64,000 nt of DNA from Agelas oroides (GCA_949130485.1 OX422186.1:4621792-4685791), one strand, 5' to 3'. Counted from the first letter of the stretch, positions 48,935 through 58,841 are shown. Numbers and translations: made by a program. Notes: generated from the sequence alone by a model not told the origin.

Positions 48935-51900
48935 CCGGCACTTAAACAGGCTTGCAGGCGTTAGTCAGCCACTCCATAGTGATGAAAACTGCTTTCTCGA
49001 TCTTTCCTCGCACTTAAACAGGCCTGCACGAGCTTCACAAGACCTCAAGAGCGTTAAAAACTGCATTCTCCGCCTTTCCTTGCACTTAAACAGGCCTGCA
49101 CGTGCTTCACAGGACCACCACAGTGGTTGAAATAGCTTTGTCTGACCTTCCCGGCACTTAAACAGGCCTGCACGAGCTTCACAAGACTTCCAGAGTGGTG
49201 AAAACTGCATTCTCCGTTTTTCGAGCCCTTAAACAGGCCTGCAGGTGCTTCACAGGACCTCCACTGTGGTGAAAATGTCTTTGTCCCTGCACTTAAACAG
49301 GCCAGTACGAGTTACTCAGCATATCCACTGCGACCAAAACTGCTTTCTTGATCTTCGCTGGCTCTGAAATGTGTTTGCACGAGCTTCACAAGGCCTCTAC
49401 AGTGGTTGAAATGGCTTTGTCTGACCATCCAGGCACTTAAACAGCCTTGTACGCGTTAGTCAGCCACTCCACAGTCTTAAAAACTGCTTTGTCGATCTTT
49501 CCTCGCACTTAAACAGGCCTGCACGAGCTTCACAAGTCTTCCAGAGTGGTGAAAACTGCATTCTCCGTCTTTTGTGGCGCTTAAACAGGCCTGCAGGTGC
49601 TTCACAGGACCTCCACTGTGGTGAAAATGGTTTTGTCCCTGCACTTAAACAGGCCAGTACGAGCTACTCAGCACATCCACTGCGTCCAAAACTGCTTTCT
49701 TGATCTTTGCTGGCTCTGAAATGTGATTGCACGAGCTTCACAAGGCCTCTATATACAGTGGTTGAAATGGCTTTGTCTGACCATCCAGGCACTTAAACAG
49801 CCTTGTACGCGTTACTCAGCCACTCCACAGTCATAAAAACTGCTTTGTCGATCTTTCCTCGCACTTAAACAGGCTTGCACGAACTACACAAGGCTTCCAG
49901 GGTTGTGAAAACTGCTTTCTCTGTCATTCCTGGCACTTAAACAGACCTCCACGTGCTGCACAGGACCTCTACTGTGGTGAACATGGCTTTCTTGGACCTT
50001 CCCCGCACTTAAACAGGCTTGGACGCGTTACTCAGCACCACCACTGTGTTGAAAACTGCTGTCTCGATCTTTCCTGACACTGAAATGTGATTGCACGAGC
50101 TTCACAAGACCGCTACTGTGGTTGAAATTGCTTTGTCTGACCTTCCCTGCACTTAAACAGGCTTGCAGGCGTTAGTCAGCCACTCCATAGTGATGAAAAC
50201 TGCTTTCTCGATCTTTCCTCGCACTTAAACAGGCCTGCACGAGCTTCACAAGACCTCACGAGCGTTTAAAACTGCATTCTCCGCCTTTCCTGGCACTTAA
50301 ACAGGCCTGCACGTGCTTCACAGGACCACCACTGTGGTGAAAATGGCTTTGTCGGACCGTCCCGGCAGTTAAACAGGCCTATACGAGTTACTCAGCACCT
50401 CCACAGCGCCGAAAGATGCTTTCTCGATCTTTGTTGGCTCTCAAATGTGCTTGCACGTGCTTCACAAGGCCTCTACAGTGGTTAAAAGGGTTTGTGGGAC
50501 CTTCCCGGCACTTAAACAGGCTTGCAAGCGATACTCAGCACCACCACTGTGCTGAAAACTGCCTTCTCGATCTTTCCTGACACTGAAATGTGCTTGCACG
50601 AGGTTCACAAGACAGCTACAGTGGGTGAAATGGCTTTGTCTGACCTTCCCGGCACTTAAACAGGCTTGCACGCGTTAATCAGCCACTCCACAGTGAGGAA
50701 AACTGCTTTCTCGATCTTTCCTCGCACTTAAAAAGGCTGCACGAGCTTCAAAAGACCTCAAGAGCGTTGAAAGCTACATTCCCCGCCTTTCCTGGCACTT
50801 AAACAGGCTTGCACGAACTACACAAGGCTTCCAGGGTTGTGAAAACTGCTTTCTCTGTCATTCCTGGCACTTAAACAGATCTCCACGTGCTGCACAGGAC
50901 CTCCACTGTGGTGAACATGGCTTTCTTGGACCTTCCCCGTACTTAAACAGGCTTGGACGCGTTACTCAGCACCACCACTGTGTTGAAAACTGCTTTCTCG
51001 ATCTTTCCTGACACTGAAATGTGCTTGCACGAGCTTCACAAGACCGCTACAGTGGTTGAAATGGCTTTGTCTGACCTTCCCGGCACTTAAACAGGCTTGC
51101 AGGCGTTAGTCAGCCACTCCATAGTGATGAAAACTGCTTTCTCGATATTTCCTCGCACTTAAACAGGCCTGCACGAGCTTCACAAGACCTCAAGAGCGTT
51201 AAAAACTGCATTCTCCGCCTTTCCAGGCACTTAAACAGGCCTGCACGTGCTTCACAGGACCACCACAGTGGTTGAAATAGCTTTGTCTGACCTTCCCGGC
51301 ACTTAAACAGGTCTGCACGTGCTTCACAAGACTTCCAGAGTGGTGAAAACTGCATTCTCCGTCTTTCGTGGCGCTTAAACAGGCCTGCAGGTGCTTCACA
51401 GGACCTCCACTGTGGTGAAAATGATTTTGTCCCTGCACTTAAACAGGCCAGTACAAGCTACTCAGCACCTCCACTGCGTCCAAAACTGCTTTCTTGATCT
51501 TTGCTGGCTCTGAAATGTGATTGTACGAGCTTCACAAGGCCTCTACAGTGGTTGAAATGGCTTTGTCTGACCATCCAGGCACTTAAACAGCCTTGTACGC
51601 GTTACTCAGCCACTCCACAGTCATAAAAACTGCTTTGGCGATCTTTCCTCGCACTTAAACAGGCTTGCACGAACTACACAAGGCTTCCAGGGTTGTGAAA
51701 ACTGCTTTCTCTGTCATTCCTGGCACTTAAACAGACCTCCACGTGCTGCACAGGACCTCTACTGTGGTGAACATGGCTTCCTTAGACCTTCCCCGCACTT
51801 AAACAGGCTTGGACGCGTTGCTCAGCACCACCACTGTGTTGAAAACTGCTTTCTCGATCTTTCCTGACACTGAAATGTGCTTGCACGAGCTTCACAAGCC

Positions 51901-52200
51901 TGACCGCTACTGTGGTTGAATGGCTTTGACTGACCTTCCCGGCACTTAAACAGGCTTGCAGGCGTTAGTCAGCCACTCCATAGTGATGAAAACTGCTTTC
52001 TCGATCTTTCCTCGCACTTAAACAGGCCTGCACGAGCTTCACAAGACCTCAAGAGCGTTAAAAACTGCATTCTCCGCCTTTCCTGGCACTTAAACAGGCC
52101 TGCACGTGCTTCACAGGACCACCACAGTGGTTGAAATAGCTTTGTCTGACCTTCCCGGCACTTAAACAGGCCTGCACGAGCTTCACAAGACTTCCAGAGT
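48935..52200. repeat. 72-bp satellite array, segment 7 (right end of the array)
   Basis: About 45 monomers, starting with the right CCGG copy. The final monomer (A class, CACAAGACTTCCAGAGT) is cut at 52,200 and unique AT-rich DNA follows at once, so the array edge is sharp rather than degraded. A monomer near 51,898 carries a 4-bp CCTG insertion. Confidence 0.97.
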
Positions 52201-52400
52201 TAGATAAGGCATGATTTAAGATAAAGTAACGATGTACTACCTGCATTAATATGGTAAAAGTAGCATAAATTTTTTCCAAAGTTTCGTTTGATTGTGTGAA
52301 AATCACATGCATTACTTGTAGTCCAATTTTTTAATGTATTAAATTAAATTTTAAGTTTAGGCAGGATTTTGGATTGTGTGGTTAGGCAGAACATATGCAT
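52201..52400. other. Unique AT-rich spacer right of the array
   Basis: Two hundred bases of AT-rich sequence without an open frame, RNA gene or inverted repeat that I can see. It separates the satellite from the minisatellite. Confidence 0.6.
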
Positions 52401-52536
52401 GTACTGAGGAAGTTGGCGGAGGGTTGGTAGTGAGGTAGCCGAGGTGGTGAGGTAATGAGGCAGCAGGGGTAGTGAGGTACCATGGGTAGAGAGGTAGTGA
52501 CGTAGCAGGGGTACTGAGGTAGTGAGGTAGCAGGAG

Positions 52537-52540
<4 letters not shown>
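52401..52540. repeat. G-rich minisatellite, left part
   Basis: Degenerate copies of GTAGTGAGGTAG and GTAGCAGGGGTACTGAG. The left margin is the most diverged. It ends at CAGGAGTACT, which is the left target-site copy of the inserted LINE fragment. Confidence 0.9.
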
Positions 52541-52573
<33 letters not shown>

Positions 52574-52767
52574 GAACAAATTTGTTATATCAGGCCATCA
52601 GAAGTAGCTAGTAAGCTAATATAAACTGATAACCTACAAAGACAAAAGACAAAACTAAAACAAATTTACAATGGCACGCTTAAAAACAGGTAAGGTAGAA
52701 ATAGCACTAACATCTGAAGGTAAACTATTCCACAAACTAGTACAAGAGGGGAAAAATGAATTTGAAT
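52541..52767 (-). mobile_element. 3' end of a second, poly(A)-tailed LINE (5'-truncated)
   Basis: On the minus strand: the last codons of a LINE ORF2, about 90 bp of 3' untranslated region and a 30-base poly(A) tail (plus-strand poly-T 52,541-52,570). The flanks are AGTACT on both sides (52,535-52,540 and 52,768-52,773), a target duplication inside a minisatellite unit reading CAGGAGTACTGAGG. This is the classic product of target-primed reverse transcription with severe 5' truncation. It differs from the LINE at 35,469, which has an ATTC tail. Confidence 0.85.
52655..52767 (-). pseudogene. C-terminal remnant of a LINE ORF2
   Basis: The minus-strand frame reads NSFFPSCTSLWNSLPSDV, then STLPVFKRAIVNLF and a stop at 52,655-52,657. 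The pattern SFFP...LWNSLP...FK is the well-known conserved C-terminus of many non-LTR reverse transcriptase polyproteins. The frame stays open upstream for 270 more codons only because the flanking minisatellite happens to be open (Pro-Ala-Thr-Ser-Leu repeats). Confidence 0.8.
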
Positions 52768-53605
52768 AGTACTGAGGTAGTGAGGTGGCAGGGGTAGTGA
52801 GGTAGTGAGGTAGCAGGGGTAGTGAGGTAGAGGGGTACTGAGGTAGTGAGGTAGCAGGGGTACTGAGGTAGTGAGGTAGCAGGAGTACTGAGGTAGTGAG
52901 GTGGCAGGGGTAGTGAGGTAGTGAGGTAGCAGGGGTAGTGAGGTAGAGGGGTACTGAGGTAGTGAGGTAGCAGGGGTACTGAGGTAGTGAGGTGGCAGGG
53001 GTAGTGAGGTAGCAGGGGTACTGAGGTAGTGAGGTAGCAGGGGTACTGAGGTAGTGAGGTAGTAAGGTAGCAGGGGTACTGAGGTAGTGAGGTAGCAGGG
53101 GTACTGAGGTAGTGAGGTAGCAGGGGTACTGAGGTAGTGAGGTAGCAGGGGTAGTGAGGTAGCAGGGGTAGTGAGGTATAGTGAGGTAGCAGGGGTAGTG
53201 AGGTAGTGAGGTAGTGAGGTAGCAGGGGTAGTGAGGTAGCAGGGGTAGTGAGGTAGTGAGGTAGCAGGGGTAGTGAGGTATAGTGAGGTAGCAGGGGTAG
53301 TGAGGTAGTGAGGTAGCAGGGGTAGTGAGGTATAGTGAGGTAGCAGGGGTAGTGAGGTAGTGAGGTAGTGAGGTAGCAGGGGTAGTGAGGTAGCAGGGGT
53401 AGTGAGGTAGTGAGGTAGCAGGGGTAGTGAGGTATAGTGAGGTAGCAGGGTAGTGAGGTATAGTGAGGTAGCAGGGGTAGTGAGGTAGTGAGGTAGCAGG
53501 GGTAGGGAGGTAGTGAGGTAGCAGGGGTAGTGAGGTAGCAGGGGTAGTGAGGTAGTGAGGTAGTGAGGTAGCAGGGGTCACGTAGTAGAGGTAGCAGGGT
53601 AGTGT
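52768..53605. repeat. G-rich minisatellite, right part
   Basis: Tandem mixture of GGTAGTGA, GGTAGCAGGGGTAGTGA and GGTATAGTGA units, with longer composite blocks of about 50-100 bp repeated (for example the series containing GAGGTATAGTGAGG). Guanine is confined to the plus strand. It encodes nothing credible although the minus strand is open throughout. Confidence 0.95.
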
Positions 53606-53923
53606 ATTAATTTTTCTCCCCAGCCTTCAGCAGGCAACAATGGAAGAACAGCTAGCTCAGTAGCTGCATCAGTTTGGTCTGAACTATGCCAAAGGCTGCA
53701 GAGTGAGATTTGAGTTTTGAAGTGAGATTTGATGTGAAATTCCAAAGCAGTTATGTATTTTTATTCAGTGTCTCTGGAGTATTAAAATAAAGTGAAGTAT
53801 AACCGTGCCCTAATAGGCCACGATTATGTGGTCAAGATTAGGGGAGGGGGTACAAATTTCTAGCGCTGTCACGTGTTATATACCTAGCAAGCACATGCAC
53901 CTGTACTGCAGCTGTGGAGCGTT
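53606..53923 (+). promoter_or_regulatory. Upstream region of the KDZ-type gene
   Basis: About 320 bp between the minisatellite and the first ATG. It contains an E-box-like TCACGTG near 53,869 and a TATA-like TTATATACC right after it, about 45 bp before the ATG, a plausible but unproven core promoter. AATAAA near 53,784 could be a polyadenylation signal of something upstream, but no gene is seen there. Confidence 0.35.
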
Positions 53924-54672
53924 ATGTCGAGAAAAAAAGTCAAAGTCGACTTTCGTGCCTATTCCGCATCATCGCAGTCACTGCTAGATTCTGTGGAGAA
54001 AGTACAGGATGATGCAAATGTATTTCGCGTGACTGCGACCGACATTTGGGGCAACGGTAGCAACCTGTTTAAATTGTTGGACAAGTGTGATGTTTCAACC
54101 GTAGAACTCCTTCTTGTCGCTAGGTTGGGGCTCGAAGGTGTTGATTGTTTGCGGCACGTTATTCATACTGTTCCTGAAGGCTTCCTTACGACTCGTGAAA
54201 AGTTCATCAGCGATATGGTGAACAAAATCTCTACGGTTCCACTGTCGCAGGAAGAATGCCGCGAATTGATTAAATTCTTTGCTGGTCACAAATTACACTC
54301 CTACACTAGCAGAAAGATGGAATATACTTCATATGAAAAGGAGATGTGGGACCTAACCAAAGAAAGTGGTGTGGGATATAATGCCTTTCTGGCACCGCCT
54401 GTGATACGATGCTTGAAACCCGAGTGTGAGATGGCCAAGCTGTGCCAGCACAACCCTGTTTGCAATGTCACAGTGTTTGACATTAATGGTTTAAAACCTG
54501 CTTCAAAGCAGTCATTGAAATATGCAACTTGTGGAACTATCTATAACTACTCTAAGTTCGGTAAGAAAATGAGCTCTGGGGAAAGGTTCTATGATCAGCA
54601 ATGTATGTTTGTGGAAGCATCAGACATGGTGTTTGTAAGTGCCCAGCTCCAGCAGCTATTCACATTATTAAG
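53924..54672 (+). CDS. KDZ transposase-like gene, exon 1 (CxC cysteine-cluster domain)
   Basis: First of six exons (53,924-54,672; 54,924-55,018; 56,110-56,319; 56,487-56,714; 60,047-60,227; 60,765-61,197) whose splice phases all match, giving a protein of about 630 residues. Exon 1 starts at MSRKKVKVDF and codes an alpha-rich N-terminus, then a cysteine cluster at about 160-245: CLKPEC at 163, VCNVTVFDINGLKPA, YATCGTIYNYSKFG near 200, then FVEASDMVFVSAQL. This order (CxxxxC, a VxVxDxxGxxP strand, CGTxYxxY) is that of the CxC5-type modules found N-terminal to KDZ transposases (Kyakuja, Dileera, Zisupton). One of the expected cysteines near residue 200 is a tyrosine. The donor is AAG/GTATGG. 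It could be a mobile gene or a domesticated one. Confidence 0.78.
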
Positions 54673-54923
54673 GTATGGGTAAAATTGTAGCCGAGATGGC
54701 TTGTTGTTAAAAAATATATTGCATGCAGCTTCAAGATTTTGTCAGTCTAGTATGTGGTAATGGTCCAAAAAAGTTAATCCTTGAACTCACATGCATTCAG
54801 ACAGTTTTCTGACTAAAGTTACTTTACTTGGACAAATGTAAGAACTGGTCAGAAAGTGTCTGTTTTTCCGTTAAGAACTGACATACAGTCTATTTTACTT
54901 TCCTTTGTGTATCTCCTCTACAG

Positions 54924-55018
54924 CCTTCACTGTTGGGTGTCCTTTGCTGGTTTTAGTGAGGTTCTCTTTGAAATGTATCAACAACAGATGGAAGAGAGCA
55001 AGGTTAATGTGATGAAAG
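54924..55018 (+). CDS. KDZ transposase-like gene, exon 2
   Basis: The acceptor is CTCTACAG/CCTTC and the donor AAAG/GTTAGT. In the phase left by exon 1 it reads LHCWVSFAGFSEVLFEMYQQ, continuing the end of the CxC5-like region (the W-V-S-F core is typical of that family). Length 95 bp; it leaves phase 1. No stop in frame. Confidence 0.7.
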
Positions 55019-55059
55019 GTTAGTTGCATTCCAAGTATGGTGGGCAAAAGATTTGAATC

Positions 55060-55296
55060 TTACACAAATAGGAGAGGCCTCGAAAAGTCGCTACAGATGA
55101 TCAATACACCGTCAACTACTCAACTGTCAAAGGATCTTAGCCGCTATCTGCGACTCCTGCTGACTTCTATTGATTCGGAACACACTGTCATGCATAGTTC
55201 TTACACAAATAGGAGAGGTGTCGAAAAGTTGCTACACGGGATATTCAATACACCGTCAACTATTTAACTGTCAAGGAATCTCAGCCGCCATCTGCG
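55060..55296. repeat. Diverged direct repeat in intron 2 (two copies of about 95 bp)
   Basis: 55,060-55,152 and 55,201-55,296 both run TTACACAAATAGGAGAGG ... CAATACACCGTCAACTA ... CAGCCGC/TAGCCGC ... ATCTGCG. They are about 85% alike by eye. The function is unknown; a partial duplication of an old element is likely. Confidence 0.75.
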
Positions 55297-55760
55297 TTCT
55301 GTAAGTAGCCAGGTTTGTCTTCACAACTTGCAGCACTCATACAGTAAACTTTCATGCTCCAGCTACTCCTCTCAAGCTTCTCTCTTCGCCGTCTTCGAAA
55401 ACTGTGCTCGTTCTGGAAAGTCAGAGCGAAAATGTTACTTATGAGTGAAGCATACATTGCCTGCAAGCGATGCCTGCAGCATATATCAAAAAAGGAGACA
55501 TTATTATCGCCGAATGACGCACGAATAGAAAATTGCTCACAAAAATTTTGCTTAATGTGACGCAAGGTTCGAATGTGAGTCAATATTAGAGTGTTAAAAT
55601 CGAACCATGAACGTTGAAACGGTACTTGTGAGAGCAAGAAACCCATGGCTGCTAAAATAGCTACAGTGTAGCCGTCACGCAAGTTCTCTCCTTCCCGCAC
55701 GTTAATAGAGAATTTGCCCATGCTATCCCCGAATGTAACTTTCCACTTAAAGAGATGCAC
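55281..55760 (-). other. Antisense open frame of 159 codons in intron 2, unrecognised
   Basis: Starts MHLFKWKVTFG and ends in a C-terminal region with a run of arginines (FRRRRREKL). I recognise no domain, it overlaps the second direct repeat, and no splice structure is evident. It may be a remnant of a mobile element ORF or chance; 480 bp open is long for this base composition, so I record it. Confidence 0.2.
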
Positions 55761-56109
55761 TGCAAGAAGCCATTGTTGTCACTTCTTGCACTTGTGATAA
55801 CTGTGCGTTGTGACCATCTATTAAACCTGCCAGTAGACAGCTTACAATGACAGTTTGTGGAACGATGTCAACGATGCAACATTAGAAAGTACCTGTGTTG
55901 AATTTTTTTGCCAATTGACACAAAATTAGAAAATGCAGCTTCTATATTGTTAATTTTGACGTGGAATTAGAGCAACACATATTTAGAGCGCCTACAGTAT
56001 CTGCCTATGGCAGCTCAATAAGCCTTTAGTGTAACTCATAACAAAATTGTAGCCAACATCATCTGCACACATTGAGAAATTTACTTTTATCCCTTTTCAT
56101 ACTGTGTAG

Positions 56110-56319
56110 GATATGGATTTTGCACTGGACTAAGCCGTAAGCATGTATCAGATGCATACTTCAATGCTGAACTTGAGTGTGAGTTACAGGAGAGCAACAA
56201 GCAGCGTCTGTATACCTTTCGAAATGATGCAGATCGAGAACTTGTTATGCAGAAACATGAAGTGGAGAGGGCTGGGAGTTCATATCCCCATACACCGAAC
56301 ATATCTTGCAGTGAGAAAG
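56110..56319 (+). CDS. KDZ transposase-like gene, exon 3
   Basis: The acceptor is ACTGTGTAG/GATATGG. In phase it reads GYGFCTGLSRKHVSDAYFNA, then ELECELQES, then YPHTPNISCSEK. The donor is AAAG/GTTAGG, inside a GGTTAGGGTTAGG stretch. The segment links the cysteine cluster to the catalytic region; the acidic, charged composition suits a linker. Length 210 bp, phase 1 to phase 1. Confidence 0.7.
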
Positions 56320-56486
56320 GTTAGGGTTAGGAAAAGTTGGGGGTAGGGTAAGGAAAATAAAACATGGCATCAATATATTTATGAATTAAGGAGAATGTTT
56401 GTTAAAAACATTGTGTTTGTGGTAAGTGTATACAAGATTGAAAACTGTAAGGTGTTACTTAACTACCTGCAATAAATGATCATCAG

Positions 56487-56714
56487 GTTGTGGTCACTGC
56501 TGTACCTTGGATGGAAATTGGAAATTGGGATTCACCCACTGTATGTACCCAGTGAAAACCACCGTTGAAGGCTTCCCACGACTGAATTTTCCTGATGTCT
56601 GTACAAATGAACCACAACCATCGAAAGCATTTTGTCTCCAACATTGCCAACTTGCTACAGAGAAGAACGTCCCAACATCATTGAGAGGTTATCTGCAGTA
56701 CAAAGAAAAGAACG
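56487..56714 (+). CDS. KDZ transposase-like gene, exon 4 (first catalytic aspartate)
   Basis: The acceptor is ATCATCAG/GTTGTGG and the donor AACG/GTATGT. In phase it reads CGHCCTLDGNWKLGFTHC near residue 355, then LNFPDVCTNE, then FCLQHCQLA. The strand ending in DGNxKL is the usual site of the first catalytic Asp in KDZ-type RNase-H-fold transposases (here Asp 360), and the flanking CxxCC/CxxHC pairs fit the CxC6-like zinc-binding insert. Length 228 bp, phase 1 to phase 1. Confidence 0.72.
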
Positions 56715-56928
56715 GTATGTGTATGTGTTCTTATTTTTACACCCTTGACGTAGGCTTATACTGGTAATCACAGTTTTGTGGAGTGAAAAAAGCTTACAGA
56801 ATTACCGTATAATTTCTAATAATTCATACAAAATTAAATAATTTCAATTTTAGCTCTACGATTTGAATAGAGTATGAAAAATACCGAATATTCCGAGAAA
56901 CAGTGTACGAATATATAGAGTATTTGAA

Positions 56929-57616
56929 TGGAATATGGAATGGAACAGTGGAATGGAAAATGGAATGGAACGGTGAATGTACATAGTTACAGCTAACTCG
57001 TGTAGCTGGCGCTGTTCTTCAAGGTTCAGCTAGCTACTATGTGTCTAGGGCTCTTATCTCACCACAGAGGCTGTATGAGCAAGTCCAGTGCATGTTGCCA
57101 GCATTCTTCCTTGTCTGGTATCATGATGTCACGGTCAGAACTCAGGGTCCCCGGAGACCAGTACCATGCATAGGAGCCACGCTTACTACTGTTAAGGAAG
57201 GCCGCTATACTAAGATTGTGAGACCTAGGAGTGACCAAGGATTGAGGTGCACAGACAAAGAACCGAAGCGAAGAAACTGAGGAACGAGCACTAATTTCTG
57301 CCATCAAGCACATTCAAGTTTGTCTACGAAGACTATAACTATAGTCTTGTGAAGCCAGACCCTTGTTTTTCGTTCGAGAGTCTGGCTTTGCAAGACTACA
57401 ATAACAAAGCACCCTACGATGAGCTAGCAACAGTACCATGCTTGGATATAGAAGCATGACCGTACTTGCTCATTTTCTGCGGTGAGATAACAGCCCTAGA
57501 GATACACTAGGTAGTTCAACCTAGACTGAGCAGTGCCAGTTACACGAGTTACTTATAACTGTGTACGTTCACTGTTCCATTCCATTTTCCATTCCATCGT
57601 TCCATTCCATATTCCA
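56929..57616. mobile_element. Foldback/MITE element with 138-bp inverted arms
   Basis: The arms 56,929-57,066 and 57,479-57,616 are inverted copies: each begins TGGAATATGGAATGGAAC, continues through GGAAT pentamers, AACTCGTGTA and TCTAGGGCT, and ends CTTATCTCACC or GTTATCTCACC. The centre holds a further hairpin, AGTCTTGTGAAGCCAGAC at 57,343 with GTCTGGCTTTGCAAGACT at 57,380 (16 of 18 paired). No transposase frame is present. The whole could fold into one long cruciform in DNA or a hairpin in the pre-mRNA. Confidence 0.82.
57343..57397. repeat. Internal hairpin of the foldback element
   Basis: An 18-bp stem with a 19-base loop; only two mismatches, both compatible with a G-T pair on one strand. 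Confidence 0.7.
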
Positions 57617-58806
57617 GTCCAGTGATTAGAGACGCCCGAATACAGTCTGTGGTCTAGTGCACCATAATTATAGCTAAGCACGTTACCCTGCGTTGTTTCT
57701 TTTTCATGGCCATGCTACCATTGTCGATGCTATCCCATTGTCCAAGTCAACAATCGTATTTTCACCCAGCTTAAGCGTTGCTTAGGCCTGCTGGCTTGCA
57801 CACATAGCGTGTAACTAGGCTGGACTATAGTTTATCTAAGTTGCTGATCACTGCTAGGTAAGCGATTTGTACGTGTTTGAAATCATTATCTGTAGGTGTA
57901 CATCTTGTAGCTTACCAGCAATTTGAAACGGCGCTTCTCATTTGCTACGTACAGCTCTGACTGACTAAGTCCTTTTCCAAGTTATTTGAAGCTAGTATTC
58001 CTGCCTTATGGTAAATCCCTGCCCGGTGAGTAGTACTAAGTGTAGACCACACCTTTCCACTTACATCACACGCGGGAAGGTAGGAAGGGGCGGTGCTAGT
58101 TCGTGATCGTTCGTGAATTATGAGAAGGGCCATCAAACGTGAAACTTTTTCTTCAACATAGGAAGCAAGTGGCTTCCAGATTTCACCTAAAACCTCGGTT
58201 GGCTTCGCTACTTACCGCGTAAGCTCCATCGCGCTACACGTGTACAGCCTGTGTGGGAATAAATTGGTGCTTCACATCCTAAGTGTTAACCAATTTTGCT
58301 TTTATCCATTTGTATGTAAAGTATGCTGTCTCTAATCGCTAATTTAGTGGTTAATCCTAATTCGCATATGCACATGGAAGATGACAGTATGTGTAACTTG
58401 ACTCTGTACTTGCAGGGGAGATAACTGCACATACAGTTATGTCTACTAAACATCCCGTTGCAAGTGATCAGGGTATGTGATATACAGGTATCCAATATAC
58501 TGTATTGTGCTGGGCAAGTACCTACCCCACAATTTTGACAGTGTTATACTCATAGAACCCTCCCTGTAATCGCATATTGAAACAGTAGCTAGTGGTTTCA
58601 ATATTGTCACTGAGCTCATGTATATTATGACAGCAGCTATTTTACAGATCTGTTATTGATACAGCATGAGCTGTAAGTACCCATGGTTAGTGATGCTTGC
58701 ATGATCTGTAAGCACCCATGAGCGCCTGCTTAGGACACAATGTTACACTGTTATAACTGTGAGGTTCATTCATATGCTTTAAAATAGCACCCTGGGGAGT
58801 TTCAGT

Positions 58807-58822
58807 GTTTGCCATGGAAACC
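58807..58822 (+). promoter_or_regulatory. X-box-like motif 1 (RFX site)
   Basis: GTTTGCCATGGAAACC closely fits the RFX X-box palindrome (GTTRCCATGGYAAC). Whether it is bound is unknown. Confidence 0.4.
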
Positions 58823-58841
58823 TTAGTATATAGGGTTCCAC

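Noticed and set aside
347-51438. Dozens of 60-116-codon open frames in the array with a 24-residue period (for example ending HHSGG...ACLSA)
   Set aside because: The monomer is 72 bp, so any stop-free frame stays open across units. Frames occur on both strands, end at random variants, lack consistent starts and splice signals, and are not longer than expected for such a repeat. No protein family is recognised.
1-52200. CRISPR array
   Set aside because: There are no constant short repeats with unique spacers; the whole 72-bp unit is repeated and the window is eukaryotic.
52655-53581. 308-codon minus-strand frame of Pro-Ala-Thr-Ser-Leu repeats
   Set aside because: It is the translation of the minisatellite fused to a LINE remnant; only the last 37 or so codons are protein-derived.
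56319-56360. Interstitial telomeric repeat (GGTTAGGGTTAGG and GGGTAGGG)
   Set aside because: Only about two TTAGGG units are present, at a splice donor; chance is sufficient.
57041-57280. 79-codon plus-strand frame in the foldback element
   Set aside because: It lies within the inverted arm and centre and has no domain or codon pattern suggesting a protein.
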